Source of the DNA: Maniola hyperantus
Lineage: Eukaryota > Arthropoda > Insecta > Lepidoptera > Nymphalidae
Length of the DNA stretch: 64,000 nt
Assembly: GCF_902806685.2 (NCBI RefSeq)
Contig: NC_048543.1
Coordinates: 5,188,106 to 5,252,105 of the forward strand
Reading direction: 5' to 3'
Both the position numbers and the translations under genes were made by a program. The notes beneath the pieces were generated by a model. The model made no database searches. It was not told where the DNA came from and saw only the letters and a list, made by a program, of their open reading frames with translations. Within the stretch, counting starts at the first letter, position 1. Each line of letters opens with the position of its first letter. Shown in pieces: positions 29,501 through 41,660 of the stretch.

Positions 29501-30147
29501 AAGAAATCATTAATTTTTTTGATTTATGACACATCATCTATGATAAGTATCGATACTACCACGTTACAACATGTAGCCCTGTTTTTCATTCTTAATTATA
29601 ATATTTATATAGTTAACTATTTCAATAAATTACTTGATTAAACTAGAACAAGCGTAAAACTATTTAAGTTTCACATTTGCAACCAAAATTCGAAAGAGAA
29701 ATCTAAGTTTTCAGTCGAGATTTAACATTTTTAATTACCTTAGGTTAAAGAGTATAGTATTATATCAAACTAGTATACTTCGACGTATTGGACATTTAAT
29801 AATACTTTTATAATGCATGCATGCATGCAATATATTTACTATAACAGATATGTAACATACCATAATGGTACATACATTATTCTATTATAATGTAACATTA
29901 TGATATGCTTGTTCATTAAAATTATTGTAATTGAGATAAATAAAAAAATATTTTTATTATAAACTCAAGCTCACACACTTGTACACTGCTTCATTTAAGT
30001 ACTTATGTCGTTTATATCATATAAAATTAATTATTGCGCATAAATCAATTATTTATTTGTTTACAAAATTTACATTAGTGGAGCCTACGTGTAGCGCCGT
30101 TGCAAGAACTTCACCGACACTAAGGGTAAGATCGCAATGCAAATTAT

Positions 30148-30290
30148 CAACGCGCGATTTTTTCCGCAGAATTCTGTGACATATGGAAATTGTATGCAGT
30201 CGCACGCACTCGCAAAAAAATAATACGCGCGAACAGCTTCATGCAATTTCCATGTCACAGAATTATACTGAAGAAATCGCGCAGTGATAT
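30148..30290. mobile_element. Hairpin MITE near the 3' end of TRIM9
   Basis: 'cagaattctgtgacatatgg' then 'aaattgtatgcag' pairs with 'catgcaatttccatgtcaca' then 'gaattatactgaagaaatcg' on the right. The outer ends are 'cgcgcgatt' and 'aatcgcgc'. Confidence 0.65.
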
Positions 30291-30425
30291 TTCGTAGTAC
30301 CGACACTTATAAAAACCGATTATTATAGTGTCTATAATATTCTTGCTTCTGCATTAGATACCCTGGTGATTATAGTAGTCTCAAAATGATGTTAGGGCAA
30401 GTTTGTAAGCGAAGGAACATTATGT

Positions 30426-33400
30426 CTATTCAATGGCGAGGCTGGCCAGGTCAAGGTCGGGCGGCGGCGGCAGGCCGGGCTGCAGCGTGACGGCCACGCC
30501 GCGGTTGAGCGACACTGCGGGGTAGAACGCGCCGCGCAGCCCCGTGAACGCAATGTCGCCCTGTTGATAATATTTCCACGCTTGTACATTACTATAATAA
30601 TCGCTAATAGTTGCTGTATCGATTATGATGAAATTGAACGAATGTGCTATCGGTAAAATGTTAAATGAGCCGCGGCCCATGGATGTGCGTACTGCGTACC
30701 TGCGGCCGGTCGTCGACGGTGAAGCGCAGCGTGCCGCGCGTGAGGTCGAGCAGCACGCCCACCGTGGAGCCGGCCGCCACGCCGCCCGCCGCACGCCCGC
30801 CGTGCGCGCCGCCGTGCACGAACCACGAGCGCGACCCGTCGATGTACATCGCCCAGCCCAGTGCGTCACTCCCTGGGAAACGCATACGGAGAACTTCAAA
30901 GATTTATCACTAGTTATATATTATATAAATATATACATTTTTTTAAAGAATATTAGTCATGGTCAACATGGTCAACATGGCTAATATTCTCCCATTTCCC
31001 CTCCAACTATGCATAAAGCTTGTGCTAGGAGTTGATAATATTATATGTATATGTAATATCTGTAATTATATATAATTATTACAGATGTTAACAATAATGT
31101 TAACATCTGTAATTTGTTGAGTATAAAAAATATCACATACCGAGCATTTTATCGCGGGCTACCTCAGCCCGCGCGATGCCGAAGGCGGGGTCGGCGTTGC
31201 CGTCGTAGTGGTCGACGCGCAGGCACCAGTAGTGCACGCCGCGCGCCAGCGGCTGGTCGGCGAGCGCCACGCGCGGCTGCCAGCCCGCGGCGCGCGCGCG
31301 CAGCCCCGCTGCGTCCACGCTCAGCCCGCCCTCGGCGCCCGCACAGCGCGCGTCCCACGTGAACCACGCCACTGCAACAGCGCAAACAAACATACTGTGA
31401 GATACCTACATAGTCCAAATTACATGGTCTCGTACGAAGCGATTTGCTTATTTAGTATTTTAAGTTTCCCCAACACCCAGAGCAGCGAGGCAGTATAGTC
31501 GTGATAAAAACGTGTTCTTATTTGACATAAGTAGTTTGTTTTTCTTGATTTTAGACTTACTTCACGGTTATCTTACTTGTACGCGGTGAGAGTCTTAAGC
31601 ACAGCCTTTCAGATATTTCTGTGAAAACTTATGCCTTTAGAATGTACACACCTGGTGATGTTTGTAGGCCGATGACTTCACTGTAGGGCCCTTCCCCCGC
31701 GCCGTTAAAGGCTTTCACACGGGCACTGTACAGCGACGCGTAGTGCAGTCCGTCGATGGTGCACACGGTCTCACGCCCGCAGTACACTTCCTGCCCATGA
31801 TGGTACATTGTCATATATGTGGTACAGTATGCGGCAGAAAATAATGTACCTTTAGAAAGAGATAGCAGTTTGAAGAGCATATTGTCTCTGTCGTTGAAAC
31901 TGACAAAACGTCACATAGGTATGAGAGACAGAGATAACGTTCTACGAAGCCGAAATCTCATTCTAAAGGCCCACCTACATTATTTTCTGCCGCGTACTGT
32001 AAGTAGGTTTCTACAAGCCAATTGACGTTTGTAAACCCGAGCTGTAGGGGAGCTGTAGGAGTACTTTTGATAAAAAAGCGAAGCGAAAAGTCGGTATCTT
32101 GCTATAGCATGAAAAAAGTACATACCTAAGCTGTCTTACGACCGAAATTAATAGTTAACAATAATCAATCTATCTGTAATCCGTCGATAGATTACTATTA
32201 GCAACATTTTAGTTGTTAAACAAGTTGGACTCACACACAAACAAGATTATGTGCTTTTTAATTCACATTTAAATTCACATTTGAAATTTTTATTATTCGT
32301 TGTTATAGCGTCAATAGAAATATTATACTCTGTCAAAATTACAACCCTCTACCTATTACGGTTTATTTACTAGGGAGATACAGCCCATTGACAGACAGAC
32401 GGACGGATGAAAAGCGTATAAGGCTTAGTAACAGGGTCTTCTTACCCTTCGAGTATGGAACCCTAAAATATCATTTTGAGAAATAACGTTGTTGAGTATT
32501 ATATTGACAAATTACATATAGGCTTGATTATTTAATAACTTCGGGTATTAGGCCAGTGCTCACCCGGAAGGGTCCGCCCAAGCCGTCGTCGAGCTCCAGC
32601 ACGTAGCCACGCACGGCGCGCGGCGCGGGCGGCGCGCGCCACGCCAGCGTGCACGAGCAGCCGCGCGCCGCGCACGCCTCCACCGCCATCTCGGGCGCGC
32701 CCGGCGCTGCAATCATGCACATGCCATGATCTTTCGACAACTTACAACCGTAGCTCATAAACAAGCACCTGTCATAATCTAGTGGTGAGGCCGGGGGCTC
32801 TATCTCGGGCACGTACCCCGAACTTTTTAAAGTTATGTTCGTTTCAAGCAATTCACTTTATAAAGTAGATAAGTCTTTATTTAAAATTCATTTTCTGTTC
32901 TTTTTTGGCAATATTAAAAAGCAAAAGATCAGTAGTCTAAATTTAGTCTAAGGAAATCATCAGAATCGACGCCTTTTTGTAATCCTACTATAGCTTACCT
33001 GGTGATTTCATTTCCTTCTCTGGAGCTGCATTCCAGTGTTAGATAAATAAGTAATTATTTAATTTTTTTTAAGTGAAATAAAATAACAATGGGCGAACAC
33101 GCCGAAATATGCCCGTATACGCGAGTCTGGTTTTTTGAAGCGAGTAATGTAGCGCGCGTGTAAGCGCGTATGCTGAAACGACCGTATACGCGCAAAAAAT
33201 ATGCTAGTCTGAAACCGCCCTAAGAGCCATTACGCACAGTCAACTAGTTGCGCGGCAACTCAGTCGACGGCGACCGTTAGAATCTATAATTCATACAGAA
33301 GTCGCCGTAGCGCACGAAGTCGCCGCAAATCCGTGTGCATACACACGGCGACTTCCATATAATTTTCAGATTCTAACGATCTATTCTACGACTAATCGAC

Positions 33401-36400
33401 CATGCGTAATATGTCTTAGATGCTAACTAAAAACTATACTTACGTATGCATTCCATAAAGTTTATAGTTTTTACAGTTCTCAGCACAGGCTCAATGTCGA
33501 GTGTCAGGGCGGGCGGAGTTGGAGGTGCCTCCAATGACGACCGAAGTCCCGATGCAGTCTCTTGTGCTCGATCTGTTAGTATCTTACCCACCTGTCAAAC
33601 AAAGTATTATTTTAAAAGAAAGTTTATTTTGTCAGGCTATGTAACTAATTTCGTTATGTCAAACTTAAAAGTGTTTTATTTATATTTCCTGTGGAAACTC
33701 CTTGATTTTCCTGCATAAAAAGTAGTAGGCTATGTCCATTCCTGGATGCAAACTATCCCTGTGCCAAATTTCGTCAAAATTGTTCAAACGGATGGGCCGT
33801 GAAAAGCTAGCAGACAAACAGAGAGAGACATCACACATCACAATATTAGTATGCAAATATGGCCTAGATGATTGCCAGTGAGTTTGTTCAAATCAATTTA
33901 GGTTTTTATGAATCCTTTGGGAACTGTTTGATTTTCTGGGATAAAAAGAATCTATGTCCCTCTTTGGGATGGATTCTGTTTCTGTACCAAATTTTGTCAA
34001 AATCGGTTATAGGCTGTGAAAAGCTGTCAGACAGACACACTTTTGCATTTATAATATTAAATACTAGCTTATGCTCGCGACTTTGTCCGCGTGGACTACA
34101 CAAATTTCAAACCCCTATTTCACCCCCTTAGGGGTTGAATTTTCAAAAATTCTTTCTTAGCGGATGCCTACGTCATAATAGCTATCTGCATGCCAAATTT
34201 CAGCCCGATCCGTCCAGTAGTTTAAGCTGTGCGTTGATAGATCAGTCAGTCAGTCAGTCAGTCAGTCAGTCATTCAGTCAGTCATTCAGTCAGTCACCTT
34301 TTCCTTTTATATATTTAGATTTATGTCAATGTGCTTAAAAAATTCAATTGCAGTAGTTACAAGGATGTTGAGGGCTGTGTGGTAGACGCAAATAGCACCT
34401 AATGCTATCCTGATGCTATCAGTCAACTATGCTTGTTTTTCGATGCTTTTGTGTGTGAATTTCGGTCTGAATTTGTCCTCTATCTACTTTTCCTCTACTA
34501 ATTTCGATTTAAAATTAAAATAAATAAAACCGACCTGCAAAAATGCTGCATGATCCGATTCTTTTAAAGCTTCAATTGAAAAATGTAATAACGCTGTTGC
34601 TTCGTGGACTTTTTGTGCAGCTTGTGACATAAAAGATCGCATGTTTGCTACGGCTTCCGTTCTTGTGTTGCGTGCTGCTCTGATTAGTTCATCTCTCCTT
34701 CTTTCTATGGCTTGTGTGATTTCCAAGCAGGCTTGATCTATTTGTCTTTCTAATTCCTCACAAGATTCCTAGAATAAAGAGGTTATCTTTCTGAGGTTAC
34801 ACAACTAAGCTTAAAATTTGAAACTTTATTGCTGTCATACCTAAGTCTGGGACAGCTGTTTAGCTCTATTATGTGCCAAATGATCTAAAGCAGTGTATAT
34901 GACACTGTGATACAAAATGCTGACATGTGAATATCATCATCATCAACTGATAGACATCCACTGCTGGACATAGATCTCTAGTAGGGGCTTCCACACACCA
35001 CGGGCTTCCGCCGCCTGAATCCAATGGCTTGAGAACCCAATGTCTATCGGTTTTCTTAACTATTTGTCCTGCCCATTGTCTCTTCAGCTTTGCTACCCCT
35101 TGAGCTATGTCGGTTACTCTAGTTTTTTCATTTTATTCAGACACAAGTTAGCCCTTGACTGCTAACCTGGTGGTAAGTGATGATGCAGTCTAGATAGAAG
35201 CGGGCTAACCTGGAAGGGATATGGCAGTTTTTACTAAACCCTGCCCCTTTTTGTTTCTACATGGCATCATACCGGAAAGCTAAACCGCTTGGCAGCACTG
35301 TAACTAGCCATGGCCGAAACCTCTCACCAGACCAGACTAGAAATTTAGAAATTATAAAATTCCAAACCCCTGCCGGACCTGGGACCTCCCACTAACAAGA
35401 CCACAGTGCTTACCACTGCGCCAGGGTGGTCGTCAAGTTCTCCTACATGTGAAGGCAAAATACGTATTTTGTTTCATTTCAACGTTATTTAATGTGCATT
35501 AGGAAAACATTTGTGCCAATGAGATCTCTTTTTTCATTGTACACTAATATTTGTAAAAAGGTAAAGTTTGTACTAATGATTTATTTCTGAATTTTTTTCA
35601 CTCATAGATAGCTACATTATCTCTGAGTGCTAATACACTATTAATTATATCACACTGACATAATAGCAGGAGAAAGCTAGTATTAAATACATACATTAAT
35701 CTTATCGCCTGATCCTTTGACTAGTTGTATACATTCAGTCATAGCTTTGGCTTCTTCAGATAGTTGCTGGAGTGTTTGAGATAGTTCAGTCTGAAATTGG
35801 ACATAATTACTTAATAAAAATAAATGAAAAAGATTAGAATATAAGCAATGATTTATAATTAACATTTTCAATTAAACATATTTTATAAAAATTAATAAAA
35901 TTACTTCAGTGAAAAGAAATGCAAATTGTGGAACCAACTCACTTTGACATGACTTTTCCCACTACATTTTAACATGGGTTTTTCAAGGGTTGGATCAACA
36001 CATTCCTGAAAAGCCATCAACACATTGGTGGTTCCTTTGGTACTGCAAATGTTCATGGGCAGCAGTAATCACTTAACATCAAGTGACTGGTCTGCTTGTT
36101 TGCTTGCTATTTATATAAATAAAAAAACATATATCTATACCTTATGAGTTCTAGCTGCACTAGACAAATGTTGTGTTTCATGCGATGAGTGTCTCTCAGC
36201 TAGACATCTTTGACATATAGGCAGCAGGCATGTGTTACAATACAGAACAGGCGGTGATCCATGGTCTGTGCATATCGTCCCCAATGCTCTGAGCTCGTGT
36301 TGAGCCAACGGGCCTCTAGTCGGATGCCAGGCGTCTCTACAGCTGCCACAATATCGCACGGAGCACTGCTCGCACCGAACTATGGCCACCCGCTTTTCAC

Positions 36401-36821
36401 CTTCACACATTTGACAAGCTTCTTCAGCCGCAGGAGCCACCGTAACTCCGCCGAAACGTTCCACAATAGTTCGCATAACACGAAAAGGAGGGAGGCCCTC
36501 GGCTCCATTCTCGTCTAGAAATGCTTGTTTACCGCACAATGGACATGTTATACTAAATACCGCAGTAGGATACACTGGAGCGGCTGGGGTCCCTGCGTAA
36601 CTATTAGGCCTTGAGCCACATACTACACCACTATCAGTCTCGCTCGACACAGATGCTTTGTCTGCTTCTTGATAGTCTGTATTCGAAGCAGATGCATTGT
36701 CGCTATCGCTTACGTGAATTTGAAGTGAAACAGCACATACACGACACAATGCATGCCCACAGGGAAGCAGAACTGGTTCCCTGTAGAATTCTTTACATAT
36801 ACACCTGAGCTCTTCTTCCAT
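30426..36821 (-). CDS. Trim9: TRIM9-class E3 ubiquitin ligase, 680 aa, complete
   Basis: Ten coding exons (minus): 36141-36821, 35943-36005, 35695-35790, 34535-34768, 33444-33591, 32564-32706, 31652-31790, 31141-31371, 30700-30872 and 30426-30560, all with matching phases. Order: RING (7-96; C7, C9, C21, H23, C26, C29, C93, C96), B-box 1 (136-175), B-box 2 (184-214), coiled coil (about 250-375), COS/FN3 (about 405-500; GYVLELDDG), and SPRY (about 503-680; AWFTWD, HYWCLRVD, DPAFGIAR, AVSLNRG). This is the class I TRIM architecture of TRIM9/TRIM67, a mostly neuronal ligase acting at sites of axon guidance and vesicle fusion. The first RING knuckle reads C-I-C, one residue short of the usual C-x2-C. 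The 21-residue exon 2 has phase 0 on both sides and no counterpart I know in TRIM9, so it may be skipped. Exons 6-10 are GC-rich, exons 1-5 not. Confidence 0.93.
31824..32000. mobile_element. ACAGTATGCGG MITE in TRIM9 intron 6
   Basis: The ends ACAGTATGCGGCAGAAAA and TTTTCTGCCGCGTACTGT are near-perfect 18-bp inverted repeats. It is the best preserved copy of this family here. Confidence 0.75.
33230..33412. mobile_element. MITE with 'cattacgcacagtc' ends in TRIM9 intron 5
   Basis: 'ccattacgcacagtcaacta' at the left pairs imperfectly with 'cgactaatcgaccatgcgta' at the right. Nested inverted repeats 'ccgttagaatct' and 'agattctaacga' and duplicated 'gtcgccg' words lie inside. The adjoining 33095-33215 has repeated 'gtatacgcg' words. 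Confidence 0.55.
33690..34320. mobile_element. Three Helitron-like fragments in a row
   Basis: 33690-33860 and about 33890-34062 share 'ccaaatttcgtcaaaat' and 'gtgaaaagct.gcagacaaac' words. 34065-34320 starts CTAGCTTATGCTCGCGAC and ends in a (GTCA)n microsatellite (about 34241-34300). All lie in TRIM9 intron 4. Confidence 0.55.
34943..35115 (-). mobile_element. Non-LTR retrotransposon 3' tail (reverse)
   Basis: Starting with CATCATCATCA, then 'atagacatccactgctggac' and 'ggcttccgccgcctgaatcc', this is the antisense of the reverse-transcriptase C-terminus seen at 49550-49750. It lies in TRIM9 intron 3, next to a SINE. Confidence 0.6.
35126..35437 (-). mobile_element. SINE family A in TRIM9 intron 3
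   Basis: Reverse copy from 'ttcattttattcagacacaa' to 'ccactgcgccagggtggtcg'. The A-rich tail end lies at the left. Confidence 0.75.
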
Positions 36822-37003
36822 TTTGGAATTGATAACAATTAACTATTATAGATCATAATAATTTTATTTATCTTCGAGATTTGCTGAGTGAAGTTTAACA
36901 TGTTTGTTTATTTATAAAAGATTGATCTCAAAAGAAAAACCCGATTTGGTAGCCTACAATGAAAATCTTAAAAAAAATAGTTTCCAAAAATATATACAGC
37001 AAA

Positions 37004-38521
37004 CAGGGTGACCAGAATCAAATTAAAGATCCTGCTAGCGCATAGCGGCTCATTTAAAAATTACTAAAACGTGCTAAACTATTTTGAAAAAATGCTAAAA
37101 TTATGCTAACAAAATATTAATGATTTTAAGTTTTTAAGATTAATCGTGGTAAGTACTGTATGCCCGTAATCTACTTGATGCGTAGATGCTCTATGTACGA
37201 CTTGTTGCCGAATGTAATACGGCAAGTATAACAAAATATTAACTCATGATTTATAGGGAAAATGAAATAAAATCTCTTATCTAACTAACTAATTATTGTT
37301 TTTATTTTTCAATCAGTAAATCTATGGAAAAAATATATTCTATTATAGAAAATAAATTAAAACCTAGATAAGTATACGTAGGTACATTTTTTATTTCTAA
37401 GCCATGCCTGTCCAAAATATTAAAGTTTTTTGTTTGTTTTGACTCTGGTAGAGACGTCATGATCCTATAATATATCAGCATGAGCTGATTTAATATACGC
37501 TCATTCAAACTTTAGAAAAAGCCCCGATTTCTTGGCTTTTGATGAAAACGTTGAATTGCTTGCTTCCTCTGACAATGATAATGTTGTTGGTCATGATAAA
37601 TTATTTTCTTTTCACAAGATAGTTAAGATAGAAGACAACACAAGATAGTTTAACTAATAATATAAATAAGACTACCAGTGACTACAAAGAAGATTTTTTT
37701 ATTCAGATACAAGTTAACCCTTGACTGCAGTGTCACTGGTGGTAAGTTATGATGCAGTCTAAGATGGAAGCGGGCTAACCTTAGTACGGCAGTTTTTATT
37801 GAGTCCATGCCCCTTTGGTTTTTATACAGCATCGTACCGGAACGCTAAATCACTTGGCGGCACGGCTTTGCCAGTAGAGTGGTAACTACTCACGGTCGAA
37901 GCTTCCCACAGACCCGACCAGAAATTTGGAAATTATAAAATTACAAATCCCTGCCAGGAATCGAACCCAGGACCTCCCACTAATAAAACTACAGTGCTTA
38001 CCACTGCGCCAGGGAGGTCGTCAAAATAAAGATAATATTATAGGTAATTACCTAACCACATCGGCGTACGTCACTGGCTGGGATGCAGTTGATTGCTTCG
38101 GAGTTCCCGTGGGGCCGTGACCCAGTTGCCAGGCGACGCGCAGGAGCGCTGCCGCTGAGCTTTAGTGGGTATTCCGGTCGCCTCTCAGCCGGCGAGTCCC
38201 ACATCCATACCTTCCTTCCAGCTGGCTGGTTGGGTAGCTGGCTAGCTTCCAAGTTCCAGCCCGGGGTTGCGTAAACGCATTTCCCAGCGATAAAAAAAGG
38301 TACCTAGTAGTTAGTTGCTTCTTTACGTTTCTTGTCACTTGTGTAACTCCAAATGCAATAATGCCGAATAATGTTAGATTTCTTCTAATGTTTATTGGAC
38401 ACTGCTAAAAACTGCCAATGTTTTGAAACTGCTACAAAAATATCTGCTAAGGCCTAAATTAGGGGTCGTCGTAACCTGCTAAAATTGTAGGATTCTCCTG
38501 GAATCTAATCTGGTCACCCTG
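37004..38521. mobile_element. hAT-like non-autonomous DNA transposon, 1.5 kb
   Basis: It begins CAGGGTGACCAGAATC and ends in the inverse, GATTAGATTCC...; read inward from the right the end is CAGGGTGACCAGATT. Both outer borders carry the identical octamer ACAGCAAA (36996-37003 and 38522-38529), the 8-bp target duplication expected of hAT elements. No transposase ORF remains. A SINE-A (37694-38023) and a GC-rich fragment (about 38055-38280) are inserted. It lies about 180 bp upstream of the TRIM9 start codon. Confidence 0.85.
37694..38023 (-). mobile_element. SINE family A inside the hAT-like element
   Basis: Reverse copy with 'acaagttaacccttgactgc', 'gcatcgtaccggaacgctaa' and the B-box complement GGAATCGAACC near 37957. 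Being inside the transposon, it is younger than that element or arrived with it. Confidence 0.75.
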
Positions 38522-39090
38522 ACAGCAAAATGCAGGATCACAGACTAATAACATGGTGCTGATATACTTATTGTTCTGAGTGGGATATTGGCAGATATTG
38601 GTCTGTGGTTGTCACTTTCACTTTGACAGTTTGAAAACAAAACCAAACAAAACGAAAACAAACAATTGCAATTTGCAGCAATTTGCTGATTTGCATCTTG
38701 CCTCCAATCAAAACAAATCGGTACCTATTGTTAAAAATATAAATTCAGGTTAAATTAAGTTGTAATAGTTAAGCGATTAAGCGAGGGGCTGGAGCTTTGA
38801 GCACTGGCCTCCTTTCAACTTTCAACTGAGGAAACTATTCCGTTTCAATTATTTCAGTGTCTTTAATTACCTACTCTGGAAATTTTTACTACCCTGAATT
38901 CAATTTCAATCAATTTTCATTGCGATTTGGGATGCGTTGGGGTCACAACTTCACAAGTCACAACTCAGATTTGTTTTATAATAGTTTCTGTCATAGACTA
39001 ATAATTATATTACAATTTCGATGGTTTCTGTTCGATCAATAGAATGGATATTTATTTTATTTAGCCTTTAAATTTTTATTTTATTTTATT

Positions 39091-40695
39091 ATGGAATCAG
39101 TATTGTCTTCCGACGATAGTTGCGATCGTGAAATAAAAAGTTTGAAACATCAATTAACCGGTAAGTGTAACAAACCATGAACTGATACAAAAGTTTTTAA
39201 GAATACCTACCAAGCAATTTCTCAAATATCAAGATGGTCTTAACTCTTAATATCTATTACACCAGTTTTGCAAAAGTTATTTGTCATATTATTTTATCTA
39301 ATAAATAATATTTTTTTAAGTACCTATGTAAAGTCTGTAAAGACACTTTTTTTTTTAGAATATGGATTGGATGAAGATAATTTAAGTAAAGAGGAAATGG
39401 TAGATTTACTTAAAGCTCTTACATACTCAAAGACAATAATACAAGAAGAGGAGGCATCAAAAACGGTAACTACCTTTAATATTTAATACCTACTAGATGA
39501 TGCCCGTGACTTCATCCAAATTTATTTGGATTAAAAAAAATCCTGTAGACACTGATTTTCCAGGACCAAAAGTATATAGATAGCCTTCTGCAATCTATCT
39601 CTACATCAAATTTAAACAGATGGGCTGTGAAGAATTATAAGACAGACAGACACACTTTTGCATTTATAATAATACTAGCGACCCGCACCGGCTTCGCATG
39701 GGGTGCAATGTAGATACTAATGTGGTGACAGTGAGGAGTGATTCTTCCGACATTTTGTTCAAATATCGTCATATTTCAACAAAGTAACACAAACCAATAT
39801 TAAACTATACCTATAAACCTTCCTCTTGAATCACTCTATCTATTGGTGAAAACTACATTAAAATCCGTTGCGTAGTTTAAAAGATCTACGCCTTCATACA
39901 TACAGACAGCGGGAAGCGACTTTATTTTAGACTGTAGAGATTACTCCAAATGAATTTCTTTTGTTAATTAGGTATATTATGTAATTTGATGAGCCCAGCT
40001 TTGCATGCGGGCTCTAAATATTACTATGTATATAGAAAGTGTTATATAAACTTACATAAAAATTATTTAGGTGCTTTATACAGACTGCTTCGGCAGGCTG
40101 ATATTAATACTATGTATTAAAACTATAATCAAATGGATTTTATACATAAAAATAAACTGTTATTTTATTTGAAATGTTACAGGCAGATGTTGGAGCCTGC
40201 AAAACACCTCCAAAAGTCATAATGAAGAGAAGATATTTGAACGTAAAAGATAGGCGCATGCCTTGGAGTCTTTTTCCAACCCCCCTTACACCAGCAGAGA
40301 AAGCAAGGACCCTTGCTGCATACATAAAAGTAATGTCAATAAATAATTATCGTCAAGCAAGACAATCTGTCAATTTAGCTTCTTGGCCATTGCCAATACA
40401 GATTGTTGAATCAACAAGAGTACAACCTCTTCGATCCACGAGGAGTGGTCGCTCGGTTCCTGTTTACACTGATTTTGATGATGATTCCTCTGATTTTGAT
40501 CAAATAATAACAAAGACAAAGAAAAGAAAAGTATCAACCAATGACCAAATTGAAGTAGTGAATACAAAGAAAGGGTTAAGTTTAAAACGTAAATTGCCAA
40601 AAGATGAAAATAATAGGCCCATGAAAGAAGCCAGAATCATTGAAATACATAAAATTGAATTGGATAGTCATGATGTCTACTCAATTGAAGACTGA
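39091..40695 (+). CDS. Unrecognised 229-aa probable nuclear protein
   Basis: Three exons with clean junctions: 39091-39160 (donor GTAAGT), 39359-39465 (donor GTAACT) and 40183-40695 (stop TGA). The joined frame gives 229 residues. The N-terminal 60 are acidic and helical (LDEDNLSKEEMVDLLKALTY). The middle holds a conserved-looking patch RRMPWSLFPTPLTPAEKART followed by aromatic and basic residues. The C-terminal half has PLRSTRSGRSVPVY, an acidic run DFDDDSSDFD, a bipartite-like nuclear signal KTKKRKV, and a charged tail. No catalytic motif, signal peptide or membrane segment is seen. Lack of repeats in its exons, correct splice sites and a plausible AATAAA near 40912 support a real gene; function is unknown. 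It diverges from TRIM9. Confidence 0.75.
39490..39950. mobile_element. Two Helitron-like copies in intron 2 of the unknown gene
   Basis: 39490-39675 is a reverse copy ('ctagatgatgcccgtgactt' to 'acacttttgcatttataata'). 39676-39950 is a second subfamily starting 'ctagcgacccgcaccggctt'. They abut each other. Confidence 0.6.
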
Positions 40696-40869
40696 AAGTT
40701 TTAGATAATAAGTTATTTGAAGTATATTAGTGCATGTTATGTTTATTATTATAAATTATTAGTATTATAATAAGACACAAGATAATAATAATGATGTTGG
40801 TTGTCAAAAAATGTATGTGAAAAATTAGTGCTCATCCATGATTGCGATTAAGTTATTTATGTACTTTAC

Positions 40870-41660
40870 TTATTTGAATTGGACACTTTTTTGTTTTTTT
40901 TTTTTTCATTCAATAAAATTTATTAAATAAACTATTAATAAACTTAAATCTAAAAAAAAACAACAATAAATTAAAACTAAAATAAATTAAATTAAATCTA
41001 AAACCTCATCGAGACCACCGCAGCGAGGCATTGTACCCAAGATGCTGGCAGCATTACCCCTTTGGATGGCCAAACTAATAGGCTACTTGACTCATATCTA
41101 ATTTCGTCCAATAAATGATTATTTATTATAGTATTTTGCGTAAGACAACGAAATATATCAATAACAATTATTAAAAACGCAGGATGGATATATAAATCCA
41201 ATTTTAAAAAATACAGTTTTTTTTATTTGAAACGCAGAAAACGCTGTCAGCCATAATGTGACGTCATTAAATATGTAAACAAAGAAATGTCATCCCTATG
41301 TAAACTAGTATAGAAGTCATGTTTATTAAACTTTGGGAAGTTATGCTGTTGTTTACAAATGCATGACGTCAGAGCACAGATAATCTATCGGCCAAACATG
41401 GCCGACAGTGTTTTCACCTGACTAAGAAAAATATATTTTTAAATTAAAGTTTTACGGTTTTTAGGGCGCAAAAAAATATAGTGTTAATTTTTTTGATCTA
41501 ATAGGACAAATATCAACCATTTAAGACCTACTTAAAAAAAGTGTCAACTAGCCTATTCTTTGACCAAGGTAGCTGCCAGCTCTCGGGTCCCCAGTTGACT
41601 CGATAACTCTTTTCGCAATTTCTTCAAAAAGAGCTTGAGCCCCCGGATTTTGTATTATTT
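40870..41660 (-). mobile_element. LINE 3' fragment split by a 480-bp element
   Basis: The (T)n/'attcaataaaatttattaaa' start, then 'aaaacctcatcgagaccacc' to 'tttggatggcc', resumes at 41558 with 'aaggtagctgccagctctcg' and 'gtccccagttgactcgataa'. The DNA between (41077-41557) is the inserted element. Confidence 0.5.
41077..41557. mobile_element. 480-bp element with AATAGGCTACTTGAC terminal repeats
   Basis: The left end AATAGGCTACTTGAC and the right end GTCAACTAGCCTATT are 15-bp inverted repeats with one mismatch. No ORF is seen. It contains two 'gacgtca' sites and a 'gccgacagtgttttc'/'aaacgctgtcagcc' pair. Confidence 0.6.

Larger units (their letters stand above)
24478..30425. other. Gene-poor interval between me31B and TRIM9
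   Basis: No supportable coding exon. Contents: a MITE remnant at 25200-25370; an unclassified stretch 25575-25970 ending like a Helitron-like element ('tccgcgcaccctactagt'); a GC-richer 25990-26170 with no assignment; the MITE complex 26671-28185; a perfect hairpin at 28755-28804; MITEs at 29322-29500 and 30148-30290; and ATGC tandem repeats at 29814-29830. The rest is AT-rich and featureless. Confidence 0.5.

Noticed and set aside
30625..31498. Plus-strand Arg/Ala-rich ORFs opposite TRIM9 exons 8-9
   Set aside because: Shadows of the GC-rich SPRY exons; they cross TRIM9 introns without splice logic.
38055..38280. Possible coding exon in GC-rich stretch inside the hAT-like element
   Set aside because: Words such as 'gggtattccggtcgcctctc' look like a piece of a dispersed LINE-type repeat; frames are short and not spliceable to a neighbour.
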